A stretch of DNA of 64,000 nt from Flaccisagitta enflata. Taxonomy: Eukaryota > Chaetognatha > Sagittoidea > Aphragmophora. This document shows, one piece after another, positions 1 to 12,300 of the stretch (within the stretch, counting starts at the first letter, position 1; each line of letters starts with the position of its first letter). The position numbers and the translations under genes are program-made. The stretch spans positions 24,862,001 to 24,926,000 of the forward strand of contig OZ231127.1 of NCBI GenBank assembly GCA_965153355.1, written 5' to 3'. Under the pieces are notes generated by a model. The model had not been told where the DNA came from. It saw only the letters and a list, made by a program, of their open reading frames with translations, and ran no database searches.

Positions 1-1052
1 TTTGTTGAATTCACTGCATAACTTCAAATTTTGATTTCTGCCAAACTACAAGACCCAGTCCCATGAAATTTTGATACAAAAAACGTCATACATAGTGCTT
101 TCATGGGAAAAAAAAATCACATTGAATAATAAATTAGTTTTTGCACAATATAGGTTCTTTTCGTGTCAAATGAGATTGAAGACCCTGTAGGTCAAAAAGA
201 AATAGGATTGAAAATTGAAGCAGAGAGAGAAAGAGAGAAAAAGAGAGAGAAAGAGAGAGAAAGAGAAAGAAAGAGAGAGAAAGAGAACGAAAGAGAAAGA
301 AAGAGATAGAAAGAAGGAAAGAAAGAAAGAAAAAGAGGGGGGAGAAAAAATATTTAATCATTTTTTGTGAAAATATTTTAAATTTACCGGATTTTCACCT
401 CAGATTACCAAAGTTACCAGATTTTTACCCTTAGTTACCAAAGTTACCAGATGATTTCCTCATAAGTTACCAGACAAGTTACTAGGTTACCAAGTGCTTC
501 TCCAGGTTACTAGAGGACCCTCCCAAGTTACCAGATCTGGTAACCTAGTTACCAACTTTGCCACTGAGATGCGGAGATGCTTGTCCGAGATCCGCGATCC
601 GAGATCCGAGATAGGGCTTGAACAAGATGGCATGAGGGTTGGAACAGTTATGATTTTGCTCTGAAATCAAACTCAACTGCGTGTAAGATATTGCCTGTAC
701 GGCTAAACGCCACCTTCTATTACCCTGGGAGTGGCACCAATGCATAGATCTTGTAGTTCTGCTTTAGATTCCAACGGAAAATTTATAGCGCGAAATAATT
801 ACAATAGGTAGTATTTAATTTATTGATGACATGTTGGCAAACGATCGCATCCTCGCGCTGAAAAAACACAAGTCTTTTTTTCAATACGGCCCCTCCTTTG
901 AGTTTTGATTAAGTTATCCTCATTACGGGCCATTATTGTTAGTAGGTCGTTTTCTGTGCAGCTTAAAATCAATCTGGCCCCAAAATATCTTTTGCTCGAT
1001 CCGGTCCAGTACTGATAATTGATACACGTGAATCATCATCCCAGGCACTGCA
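1..1052. other. Gene-free stretch with low-complexity DNA
   Basis: I see no convincing gene. Positions 215-340 are purine-rich GA/GAAA low-complexity sequence. Positions 385-565 contain many spaced copies of the short word GTTACCA(G), a degenerate short-unit tandem repeat. The rest is unremarkable AT-rich sequence. Confidence 0.6.
385..565. repeat. Degenerate GTTACCAG tandem repeat
   Basis: The words GTTACCAG, GTTACCAA and GTTACTAG recur about a dozen times at 8-25 nt spacing. This reads as an old, decayed minisatellite with no coding content. Confidence 0.6.
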
Positions 1053-1995
1053 CACAACGCAATCCTTCCTATTACTTCTGTACTGTTAGCGGGTCAGGGA
1101 TCTTTGAAGAAAGGGTCAAGGATCTTCTTGATAATTATTGATTAATCTCAGTCAATTCTTTTATTCTTTTAGATCTTTTCAGATCTTTTCGGATCCAGAT
1201 CCAGAGTTACTTTTAGTGCATCAATCTGATTCAATGCATGACACTCAGTGTTTAACAGAGACATTGTGAGAAAGAAAGAGAGAGAGAAGAAAGAAAGAGA
1301 GAGAGAATATAGGCTGAAAAGCGCCATGTCAAAGCTTCAAAAAATTTTTGCCACAAAAATTTTTTCGCTTTAAAATTTTTTTGCTTCAAAATTTTTTTGC
1401 TTCAAATTCTTTTTTACCTTCAAAATTTTTTTCCCTTTTAAACTTTTTTGCTTAAAATATTTTTTCACTTCAAAAATTTTTTTGCTTTAAAATTTTTTTA
1501 TATCATTTTGAAAATTTTTTTTCTTTGAAATTTTTTTCGCTTTCAAATTTTTTTGCTTCAAAATTTTTTCGCTCAAAAAATTTTTTTGCTCAATTTCATT
1601 TACTAAAAATTTTTTTTGCTTCAAAAATTTTTTGTGCTTAATTTTTTTTGCTCGATGATTGTTTTTGCTTCAGAAATTTTTTCACTTTAAAATTTTTTTT
1701 GCTTCAAAATTTTTTTTTCTTTTAAAGTTTTTTTTACTTCAAAATTTTTTGCTTATTTTTTTTCACTTTCTCTTTCTTTCTTTCTCTCTCTTATATAGTA
1801 CTTCTGAGTGTCATACACTGAATCAGATTTTTCTAAAGAAAATTGAGCTTACTTTGATGGACTAGAGGGAGCTCTGGATCCAGATCTGAAAAGATCCCCA
1901 GAGATCCAAGTGAACAGACTGGGATTAATTGATAATTATCAAAAAGATCCCTGACCCTTTAACAGTACAGAAGTAATAGGGAGGATTGCGTTGTG
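1053..1995. mobile_element. Foldback (long inverted repeat) element with AT-rich minisatellite core
   Basis: The left arm (about 1053-1290) and right arm (about 1758-1995) are imperfect inverted copies of each other. Both ends carry CACAACGCAATCCT, followed inward by TATTACTTCTGTACTGTTA, then by GGGTCAGGGATCTTT and GATCCAGATC words. The core (about 1330-1760) is a degenerate roughly 18-bp tandem repeat of GCTTCAAAATTTTTTT type. No open reading frame of note is present. Arms plus repeat core fit a non-autonomous foldback DNA element. Confidence 0.7.
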
Positions 1996-2022
1996 CTTCG
2001 CCGATGAAACATTTCTCTTACT

Positions 2023-2083
<61 letters not shown>

Positions 2084-2096
2084 CTCTCTCTCTTTT
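2023..2096. repeat. (CT)n microsatellite
   Basis: A nearly pure CT dinucleotide run with one interruption lies immediately outside the foldback element. Reading frames through it (poly Leu-Ser) are not genes. Confidence 0.95.
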
Positions 2097-3018
2097 CTCC
2101 CTTCTTTCCCTTCTCTATTTGGCGAAGGATTCATTTATTTACGCGCACGGCTATGGTTCACGGCTTGCGTTCATTAAGCAGCTTCTTCGCGCGCGGTTTC
2201 TTAGCGCTCATTAAGCAGTTCTTCCACTGAGCAGAGTAAATCAAAAGTCAGTTGGTAGTTGAGTTAGGATTGAAAGCCGTTTTAAAATTGTTTCCTACCG
2301 AAGCTGGATTTAAACATAGACAAAATATCATAATTTCTAAACTATTGAAGATATTGACTTGAAATTTGATTTACGCACTCGCGTGACTATCGCGGGCATT
2401 CAGGCAAAAATTCGAGGTTGTGACTGAAGAGGAACAGGGTTTATTTTTCGCTATCTATCCGAGATCCGCGATCAAGCTCAGAAACTAGCAGTGACATTTC
2501 ATCAAGTTCACGGCCTTGGGCTGATACCGCTCGGGAGGAAGAACCCGAGATGTCAAAGGGACTGCCATTATAAATGGGGAAGTGGCATTTCCGGTTTAAT
2601 ATTTTACTGTGAATCTTACACTCTTGGCAATTTCTCCTCAAAAATCTGTCGCTAACCTTTTTCTGAATGCAAAACATGCAGTAGCCATAAATCCACCTCA
2701 ACATTTTTCATTGTCAGTGAATTCGGCCTACCGGGTTCCTGCGTATCAGCAATTTTTTTGCTATGGTAGGGTATAATAAGATAAGATTCCCTGTAATATG
2801 CAAATCAGCTTTAGGCAAATTGAGTTATCAATCAGTAGATTGTATGTATTGAAATCACTCCTATGTACAGTCATCGTAATTGCTTTTTCGAGATTCATGA
2901 CGGATAGTAGCATCACTCTGCACAAATGCCGAACTGAACTCCAAACGCCCCTCCCACCCAATTAGACCCTGTCGACCCAAGCAGTCGCTTATTCGGTCAT
3001 GTTCTCTTTTTTGTCTCA
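2097..3018. other. No gene recognised
   Basis: AT-rich sequence with short open frames only. I found no domain signature, exon series or repeat worth naming. Confidence 0.5.
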
Positions 3019-3264
3019 TCAGTTTTTATCAACGACGATTTGCATCATCGCGACCGACGAGGAAAAACTGCGACTCGGCGAGTTTTTCCGACGAGGATCG
3101 ATTCGAAGACGGGGAAGAGGAAGTCTCGATCCGCGGTCGACGAACAGTTGGAAGACAAACGCTTTCAGAAGTTGATGTTGACGATCAACTTCGCGAAGAT
3201 GCGGAAGAAGAAGGCCTCGAAGCGATCGAAACAAGGCGATGAGGATAGTTGTACGGCCGATTGA
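3010..3264 (+). other. Possible coding exon of unknown gene, before a (CAA)n tract
   Basis: This GC-richer island is open in more than one + frame. One frame is strongly acidic near 3094-3235 (Asp/Glu-rich), another basic. A TTTTTTGTCTCATCAG acceptor-like site precedes it at about 3020. It could be an upstream exon of the EF-hand rhomboid gene that starts at 6.2 kb, or an unrelated gene. I recognise no family, and the frame cannot be chosen from sequence alone. Confidence 0.25.
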
Positions 3265-3295
3265 CAAAACAAAAACGACAACAACAACATCAACA

Positions 3296-3625
<330 letters not shown>

Positions 3626-4242
3626 ACAACAACAATGAAAACAACAACGACAACAATGAGAACATGATAAGAAAACAAAAACAACAACACAACAAAACAA
3701 TCACAATATTTTTCTTTCATAACCGATATACCTAGTCAAGCATTGTTGCTTTTTTTTTGTGTTACATTCTTGATAACTGCATCATGGCTTTGATATGCGG
3801 TACCGATACTGGGCGCTTCCATGCAAAACGTTTTAATTTTTTGATCAATACATTGTAGTCAACTCACTGTATCTGTATCTGAAAGTTTTTCCATTTCAAA
3901 TGGCTAATTTGTATGAGACCGCAATAAAAGGTCACCGGGATGAGAGCTTGAAACAGGACATGATTGTTGGATGAGGAAAATTGAGGATTAACGGAGCTCG
4001 GGGTGGGGAAGGGTAAAGGGCCGGGAGGAAGAGGGGCGGGAACGGGTATTAAGGAGCGTTGGAAGATAGGTACTAATTATTTCCTGCAACTGAGACTTCC
4101 TTAGTATATTCATCGTCGATACATTATCGATTGTTATGTGAAATTTTGATGTTGATCCTTGTCATTTCTGTGTAACAAATACATTATTGTTTCAAAAGAT
4201 GAATATTTGATTCAGCTATTTGGTTATCACCTGATTTTTTAC
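3626..4242. other. No gene recognised
   Basis: Unique-looking sequence with a purine-rich patch at about 3960-4060. I see no coding or structural signal. Confidence 0.5.
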
Positions 4243-4383
4243 TTACACTCGCGCTTGATACGGACGACCCCAATGCAATCCTACGGTGTGTCCAAAAAAG
4301 TTCTTGGTGGGGACTGTTTGGTGAGGTGACTGTTTGGTGAGGTCTGTTTGGCAAATGATTTGCGTGGACAGAGGACAGGAAAA

Positions 4384-4500
4384 CGAGGCCAAGTAGGCCA
4401 ATAAGGTGCGACGTGTGCATCGTTGAACGAATGCGTTACTCGACCAACCGACAAACGGACACAGCCAGTTATAGAGGCGCTTTGTCGCAACTAACAACCC
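4384..4500 (-). repeat. Interspersed repeat family A, copy 1
   Basis: This is the reverse complement of the copies at 4551-4672 and 18502-18621. Shared words are GGTGCGACAAAGC, TATAACTGGC, TGTGTCCGTTGGTC, AACGCATTCGTTC, CACCTTATTGGCC and CTACTTGGCC. The unit is about 115-120 bp. It is placed head-on to copy 2, so the pair forms an inverted repeat with a 50-bp spacer. A short non-autonomous element is likely, class unknown. Confidence 0.75.
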
Positions 4501-4550
4501 GTCACAGTCAAACGGAAAATAGATGGCATCTGAATCAATAGCTAATGTTT

Positions 4551-4672
4551 AGGTGCGACAAAGCACCTTTATAACTGGCTGTGTCCGTTGGTCTGTCGGT
4601 CTGTTGGTCTGTCGGGTAACGCATTCGTTCGACGATCTACACGTCACACCTTATTGGCCTACTTGGCCTTGT
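4551..4672 (+). repeat. Interspersed repeat family A, copy 2
   Basis: Same family as 4384-4500 but in + orientation. It includes a GGTC/TGTC short-tandem middle and ends in the CCTACTTGGCCTTGTTTT word. Other copies are at 18502-18621 and about 56690-56784. Confidence 0.75.
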
Positions 4673-4755
4673 TTTTATATTAAGGATTGCGATACCAAAT
4701 GCTTTCCGTTGTGCAAGTTAGTTCCGCCCTAAACACAATTATCCAGTCTAAGTTC

Positions 4756-5146
4756 AGCTCTGTTCTTCCAAGCTGTATATGTATTACGTCCCATGAACCG
4801 CCCCAAACTTCGACGCTGACTCTCACCAATCTTACCATGGTTGAGGCTTGGTAAAAAAACATCCCATGCGAAATTTCAGGCCTCTGGAACAGCCGGAACC
4901 TTTGTCAGGGTCACCATGAAGTTTCCATAGAAATCTATGGCAGAGACAAAATTTGCATAATAGAACTATTGATTCCAATTCTAATTCAATACAAACTTCA
5001 ACCTCACCCTGACAAAGGTTCCTGCTATTTCAGAGGCCCAAAATTTTGCATGGAATGTTTTTTTACCAAGTCTCAACTGTGGTAAGATTGGTGAAAGCCA
5101 TAGTCAAAGTTTGGGGCGCTTCACGGGACGTAATATGTATGGTACA
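4756..5146. mobile_element. Palindromic MITE-like foldback element
   Basis: The two arms meet near 4952. The word TATTACGTCCC and the GCCCCAAACTT, CACCAATCTTACCA and TTGGTAAAAAAACAT words occur in one arm and inverted in the other, down to the AACCTTTGTCAGGGT / ACCCTGACAAAGGTT pair near the centre. Each arm is about 190 nt. No protein is encoded, so this fits a fold-back MITE. Confidence 0.75.
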
Positions 5147-6226
5147 GCGCATTAAAAATGGCTTTATGGGTCGCAGCGGATCAAGTCTAACGGGTGGACA
5201 AAAAGATAGAATGTCCTCAGCTGCGCAACTGCGCATGTTACTTAGTCGCATGTTGTTTCTCAGAAGACTAAAATAATCGAAAGACTGGAAAGTGGGACTG
5301 GAAACGGTGGACAACGAAATTCTGCGCACGCAATCAAGGAAGCTCTTGAATGAAGGAAGAACTTGAATGAAGGAAAGTAAACATGAAACTTGAAAAGCTT
5401 CTTCTTTTTTTTTACCGAATGAACGAATCTGAAACCTACCTGTTATCAAGCATGATCTCAGATCCAGTAAACATCTTGCGTCGTTGTTCAATCTGAATGG
5501 ACAGTTTATCGCAGTAATCCCACCACAGGAATCCCTTTTCACTAATTGAATCATCTTTTTTTCCTTCAAATAAACTTGTGTTAAACTGGCGCACGAATCG
5601 ATGGGGAGAAACAAGGTGGATCAGGCGCAGACCAATGACGGTAATTTTGTTTATTCTTTTGCCTGAGCCGGACCACAAATTATGCTTAGAAGGCCCCGCG
5701 GTAAGGGGGGCCCCCGCGGAACAGCCCCTACCCCTTAGAAAAGAGGAAAAAAGAGAGAAGGAAAAGGGAAATAAATAGAAAGAAAGCAAAAAAGAAAAAA
5801 GAAAAAAAAGAAGAAACAACTTTTTTTCCCTTTATTTTTGTCTTAATTGTCCATCAAAAAACATTCATTAAAATTTAAACACATGATCCTTTTTTTTAAT
5901 TAGGTTCATAAGCATAGCAAGATGAATGCCTTTCTAGTTTAGCTCAACTAGTTTTGGGAAGGGTGGAATGAGATTGACAGCAAAAGGGGGGGAGCAAAGG
6001 GGGCTAGGGGGGCCCTTTGGTAGCTCTCAAGCTTAGGGCCCCGCGGTAACTTAGTCCGGCTCAGTTCTTTTCTAAATGGGCCTTCATCGGTCAGCCGGTT
6101 GGTCAGTCGGCGTAGGGTAAAGAAAGGGAACGTAAACGAAGAGAAACAAACAAAGATCTGATCAATTGGAATACATAACATTTTTCATTTTTCAATGCTG
6201 TCAATGATGTCTTCAATGTCCACCAG
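5147..6226. other. No gene recognised
   Basis: The stretch holds purine-rich patches (5740-5820) and a GGCCCCGCGGTAA word near 5692 and 6036, in opposite contexts. No convincing exon was found before 6227. The 5' end of the rhomboid gene is not identified and may lie here. Confidence 0.4.
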
Positions 6227-6746
6227 TTCCTTTCGACCCATTTGACGGTTTCATCGATCGAAGGGGCGTCATAGACGAACTCAAGTCTCATTGGCTTCCA
6301 CTTTTCAAGAGACTCGATGATGGAAAATCTGGCAAAACCTATCCCGCTATCAACATCAGACATCTCAAGTGAGCTGGGTTCATGGTTTTTCTACCATAAT
6401 TATTGATGACATGGTGCCTAGATCAAGTCCAATGAAGTGTGAAAACTGTTAGGGAATATTTTTTAAATGTTTGGGAATACTTTTAAAATGCCCAAATTGG
6501 GTCCGGCCGGCCGGCCTCATGGTCAGCCAACCATCAACAGGTAGTCCATTTCGTTAGTAAGCAAAAATAAGAAACAAATGTAACTTTAATTGGTGGTTGA
6601 TTAAACGACAGACGTCATCATCGACCTCACGAATCTCGAATACCGACTTCGATACTGGACAAACTATTCCTCGCCGCCGACGCAGACCAAGATGGCGTAC
6701 TGGAGTTTAAGGAGTTCTTGCAATGGGTAGAGAGAGAGAGAGAGAG

Positions 6747-6805
<59 letters not shown>

Positions 6806-7823
6806 GAGATGCAAACCAAGATAGCGTCCTCGAGTTCTAGGAGTTCCTACATGGGGTTAATCTTGTCAGGACGAGAATTGATATGAAAGTTGAAACAACA
6901 TTGCCCTTATGTAACAGTAGCGACAGAAAATTTGATACAAAGTTGATCTCCATCTTGCATGGATATATGGCTAATCGGAAGTATTTTTCAACCTCGCATT
7001 GAATTTTTTTTGAAAACTCTTCTAAAGTGCTTCAAAAGCTGACCTTGTGGGGGTATTTTGCTCTTACGGTTTAGGCTTAGTAATGATTTTTATCATGATG
7101 GTCAAATGATGATCATTTTCGGAGAATTTTATCTGTAAATCCTTCAATACTTGATTTTTGCTCCACGGCTCTTTGTGCTGCTGTGTCAGGCTATTAGTTG
7201 GTCCATCATTACACCTGCTGATCTATAGTATTTGAGAATTATGGCCTTTTTGATTTTTCTGAGGTAATTTAAGCTGGAGTAGTAAAAAACAGATGCAAAG
7301 CTCTTTTATATAATTTCAAATCCTGAGTAGAAAAATTATAACCACCATACTTCAACTCAATACTGAGGCCAAACCAAAGGACTGACCAACTCGCATAAAG
7401 TCAGCTTTTGAAGGACTTTTGATAAACTTTCAAATGATGTATTGTTTGATATTGAAAAATAACCAAAGTTGTCAATAAATCAATAGATAGTGTCAAAATG
7501 TTCTGTATCAAATTTTCTGTCGCTACTGTTAGATATGCTTGATCCTATTCTCAATGAGTGAATATGATAATGAATGAATGAGTAAATGATTTAACGAACA
7601 AATGAATGACAGTTGATCCCCCTTCACTTGCAGTGTATGGAGGAAGAGGAGGGTATCCCTGATCGAGCCGATGAACCCGATGTTAGTCTCAACGAAGTCG
7701 CAAAATTCAAATATATTCTCGAAGATCAAACCGCAGAAATGGAACAACAATATCAGCAAAACGAACAACAATATCAGCAACACGTAATCAGAGAACAGCA
7801 AGGGCAAGAAGACAATCAAGATG
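6227..7823 (+). other. Rhomboid EF-hand exon module, copy A (3 exons)
   Basis: Exons 6227-6368, 6612-6726 and 7634-7823 encode VPFDPFDG...[12 protein letters not shown], then an EF-hand loop ending KEFLQW, then a [12 protein letters not shown] segment. The module begins and ends in phase 1, so it can be duplicated without frame change. The third exon ends in a Gln-rich, probably coiled tail that copy B lacks. Confidence 0.85.
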
Positions 7824-8942
7824 GTAAGATCGATGGGGAGATGCAGAATTGTATAGTGATGTAAAATTGGAGCACTAACTGACAATGCTCAATCTCTCCT
7901 TAAAAAACGCACGGGGCGCCAACTAGGGCAGATGGCGACTTTGAAACCTACTTCCATTTTCGTCCCAATATTTTTGTAACAATGTATTTGGGTGAAAGGA
8001 AGGTACGGTGCTTCCATCCAAGAAATCTCACTTTCTCTTCCTGTAGAATACCGCTTTATCGTAATCTTTCTCCCCCTGAAATCCTGACAGGCTCCGTTCC
8101 ATTTGATCCTGACGACGGCCAAGTTGACGCTGATGGATTACTCATGGAATTGGAAAACAAATGGAAACCAATCTTTGAAAAACTGGATGATGGCAAATCC
8201 GGCAAAACATACCCGGCAGTCAGATTATCAATACTCAGGTGAGAAATACGGCTGAACTTAAACGGCAGTCATGTTATCATTACTCATGCGAGAAGAGTCT
8301 TCAGACTAGTGCAGTATTGGCAAGCAGACCGACATTGTCTAGTTAACAAAAACAAAATTGGCGATGGTTATTGAGGAGACATGCGAGGTGGTACAAAGAC
8401 ACAATGCACAAGGCATAACTTTCTTTTTCGAGATATATTGCTTAGCTGAGAGAGATAGTGAATACACAAGAAAGTGAGCATGGTTCGGTACGGTAAAGAG
8501 GCATCGATTCAATTTCCTTTTCCTGTTTTACAGACATCATCTGAATCGGGAAAATACTCTGATTCCAGCGGAAGTCGTTGATAAACTGTTTCTTGCTGCA
8601 GATGAAGATCGAGATGGAGTACTGGAATACAAAGAATTTACGAAATGGGTACGGAGAAGAGAGAGACAGACAGACGGGTAGAAAGACAGACTTACGGACA
8701 GACAGACAAGTAGAATGACAGACAGACGACGGACGGAAAGACAGATAGACAGACCAAATTGATATTTGGTGTGGAAAGAAAAGAAATTCAAAGTGCGAAA
8801 ATTCTCAAAATCGGTTCTGTTTTATCCATCAGTGTCTGGAAGAGGAGATGGGGGTTCCTGACAGAGCAGATGAACCCGACGTTAGCAAGAATGATATAAG
8901 GTTAGTCTCGATCAATGTAATTATTGACAGACGCACGCAAGT

Positions 8943-9009
<67 letters not shown>

Positions 9010-9310
9010 AATTTCAGATATCAGTAACTCGATTTGTTCAGTAATACCACTTTTCCAAAGTTGATGCTCTTTTTCATGTGTTGGTATACTTATTTCCTCG
9101 ATAGTGATTCACCTTATTCCCCTCTTCTCACCCCCCCCCCTCGCCTTCAGTCAATTTCAGAGATTGTTGAAATCCGCTGTTCGTCCTGTGATTCCTCGTC
9201 GGAAATTGGAGGGCGATGAGGAGGAGGAGGATTACGACGACAACTACTCTTGTTGTCCTCCGCCTCTCTTCATGATCCTTGTATCCATCGCAGAAATCGC
9301 TGTCTTCATC

Positions 9311-9364
<54 letters not shown>

Positions 9365-12300
9365 ACGTCCCGTGCTTGATGACGAAAAACCAGGTTTCCA
9401 ATCAGGTTTGCAAGGATCCATTATTCCATTCAGTCTCCGACGAAACACGTTTAACTGCATTCTTTATTCTCGATTGCCTCGCCTTATTTTAAAGTCGCTG
9501 GTTTCATTGAGAAAAAAAGAATCACAACTTATGGCGAGGAACTTTACTCGGTATTGCCAATTGAAATGCTTTGACTAAAAATTCTTCCTACAGCGAAGTA
9601 TAAAAAACAGACCTGCAATTTGTTGTGTCAGACAGATTCGTACCAAATTGTATGAATCAAAATCAAAATCAAAATCAAAATCAAAATCAAAATCAAAATC
9701 AAAATCAAAATCAAAATCAAAATCAAAATCAAAATCAAAATCAAAATCAAAATCAAAATCAAAATAAATTTCAAAATCCTACAAATGTCTCAGCGCGCTG
9801 GAATATGTGCGTGCGCAGTGAAATTCGTCACTTCCAACGGCATGATTCCAGATTGTCTGGTGACGATGGTACCCTTCAGATGTTCCTCAAATCAAAGGCA
9901 TGTCATTCTTAATCAGGAGAAAGCTCGAATGAGTCAAACAACAATTATCCCGACGCATTGAAGGCGCCTCCATCTTCCAGAATAGCAAGAGATAGATTGG
10001 GATTTTAATATGGTCTATATTCATACGCGTAACAAAAAGCCACGAGGGCAAAATCAATATGGGTAACGTTATCATGAAACGTCGTGCTTAACATAAAAAA
10101 GCGAGGACACGAACAAGAAATGTACCACGCGGAGGGGTTGTCGATCAACAAGAGAATCTTTCGAAAGGTCCATCGAATGATATCGTCGATGACGTGACTG
10201 ATTTCGAGTCAAGTGAAACTCCTGCGCTACCGGCGAAAGCTTCAAAACCTGCTAGTCGGCCGCAATACCAGGCACAAAAACTTTCACCACAGCCACGTGA
10301 GGGACAGAACCAAAAAACGCTTCCATCAGATGAACAGAAAATGATCTGTAGTGATTTAAATGTGGACGGACATGAAAAATACATGATTTACAATTATTTC
10401 AGGCCCTTCCAAGATGTAGTTTACTTTTCAAACTCAGACGAGTGGAAAGAAAGAATTGCAGATTTGACAGCCAAAAAAATGATTGTCAGCTGGAGCCATT
10501 ACACAACACCATTGGGAAAGCTCGGGCCGTTAGGCAATTCGGCTAGATGTCTCAGTCTCGCCATAAAAAATCTTAACAAGAATCATGGCTTGTTTCACAA
10601 GTTTCTGATATTTGATCTGAAAAGCACTGGAGAAGATGTCGAGACCGAGTGTCCCTTTCATCCTGCCGCCTCTACATACTCCGTATCTGTTGAAAAACTT
10701 AGCTCGGGTGTACTAGTCCAAATAGCCAAAAACCCTGAGACTGTCAGGGACAAAGTTATGGGCACTGACCGAAATAGCGTAAAACTTCATGACACGATGA
10801 CAAAGCGAGGTTTTGAGGGGGCACTAGTAGGAAACTTAGCCTATATCGAAAACATTCTTGAATCATTTGAAACAACTGCACTTTACAACCTTCTCACCAG
10901 TAACTGCCAACATGAAGTCTCCCATTGGCAAAATGCATTGGCAGAAAAGTCACTCGCTCTGGATTTTCATGTGCCTGGTGGTGGAAAGCCCATCCCCATT
11001 AACGATCAACGAATCACCGGAGTCGTTGAAGATCTCTTTCCAGAATGGAAAAAGAACAATCTGCAACTTTTCCCAGAATTGCCAAATCCATTAGCCATCA
11101 AAACCTCTGCAGAAATTGAGGCCCTTACTGACGAAAGAGAAAAACGTTATACACTGCGAACCATAAAAAAGGTTACAGCTATTCTATGAGATATTTCTCA
11201 TAAAAAAAATGAGTTATCAATAGTTTTTTTTGTGAGAAATGGAAAGAGTATCATCAAATGAAGCCAATGTCACAAATCCCACGAGTTTTTACCAATTATT
11301 TCAGATTTTATGATAAAAAGAAGATAATGGTGTCAGAATCTGTGTTTGAACTGTAAATTCTTCAAAAAATATAAAAAAGGGACCTTTTTCATTTGAATTT
11401 CATCATTTGCAGTACAGGAAATCAATCAAAATCATAGATCAATTGAAAGATATTCAAAAGAGCTTTCTTTTGCCGCCAATCCCACATTTCTAGCTCAATT
11501 TGTTTAGACACAGTAAAGGAAAGACTGAAACGTATCAATTTCCATAAGAAAAGGGGCATTATCACAAAATGTACCCATTAACTTCAATTGAATGTCATTT
11601 CCAAACGAGTGAAGCTAGGAGGCTGGGATTGGTCTAGAATGAAAGATCTTTTGAAAATCTTTCAAATGGTCACCAATTTTTTTTACTTTCTCCTTTTCAA
11701 ACATGGATATCAAAGTGGGGGAAAAAGATCAGTCATTTTTGATATTTGTGTGATGAAAAAATTCTTTCCTTTGTCATTCATAAAAAGCTTAAATCATGTG
11801 AAAACCTATCAAAATCCATGACATGAAGAAAGCCCTTCAAAAAATCTGTCATTTGAGCTGTTTCTGGAGTTACTAGCTCAATCCGTTTAGAAATTACAAC
11901 AGTCTTAGTAAAATTTGTCCTCATAAAACTGTGAAAGAAAATCTGTTGTTTTCCCACATAGGTTTTGAGATATTTGTCTTCATTTTAACATAAAATCCAA
12001 ATGAATTGATCAAATTCGATGGGACTGGTGGCAAATTGTTCATTTTTTGCAGCTCTTTAAAATGCTCATAAATAACAATTTGATTTGTTGAATTCAAACC
12101 ATGTAAAATTAGAATGAAAGTTGTAACCTTTTTTATGAGTCGCACTGTAATTTACTTTTATCAAAGCAAAGTGTCATTAATGCTGCCATAGAGTTATTAA
12201 AATATAAGGTTGATGCTCTGGGTGCCAATAAGAGAAAAGCCATAATCAGCAATCTCAACAAGATCCGATTTCAAGATGCTCTTACCATCACGCAGCAATT

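Noticed and set aside
9625-9912. (Asn-Gln)n frame
   Set aside because: Product of a hexanucleotide (AAAATC)n array in an intron. The flanking frame has no domain or splice context.
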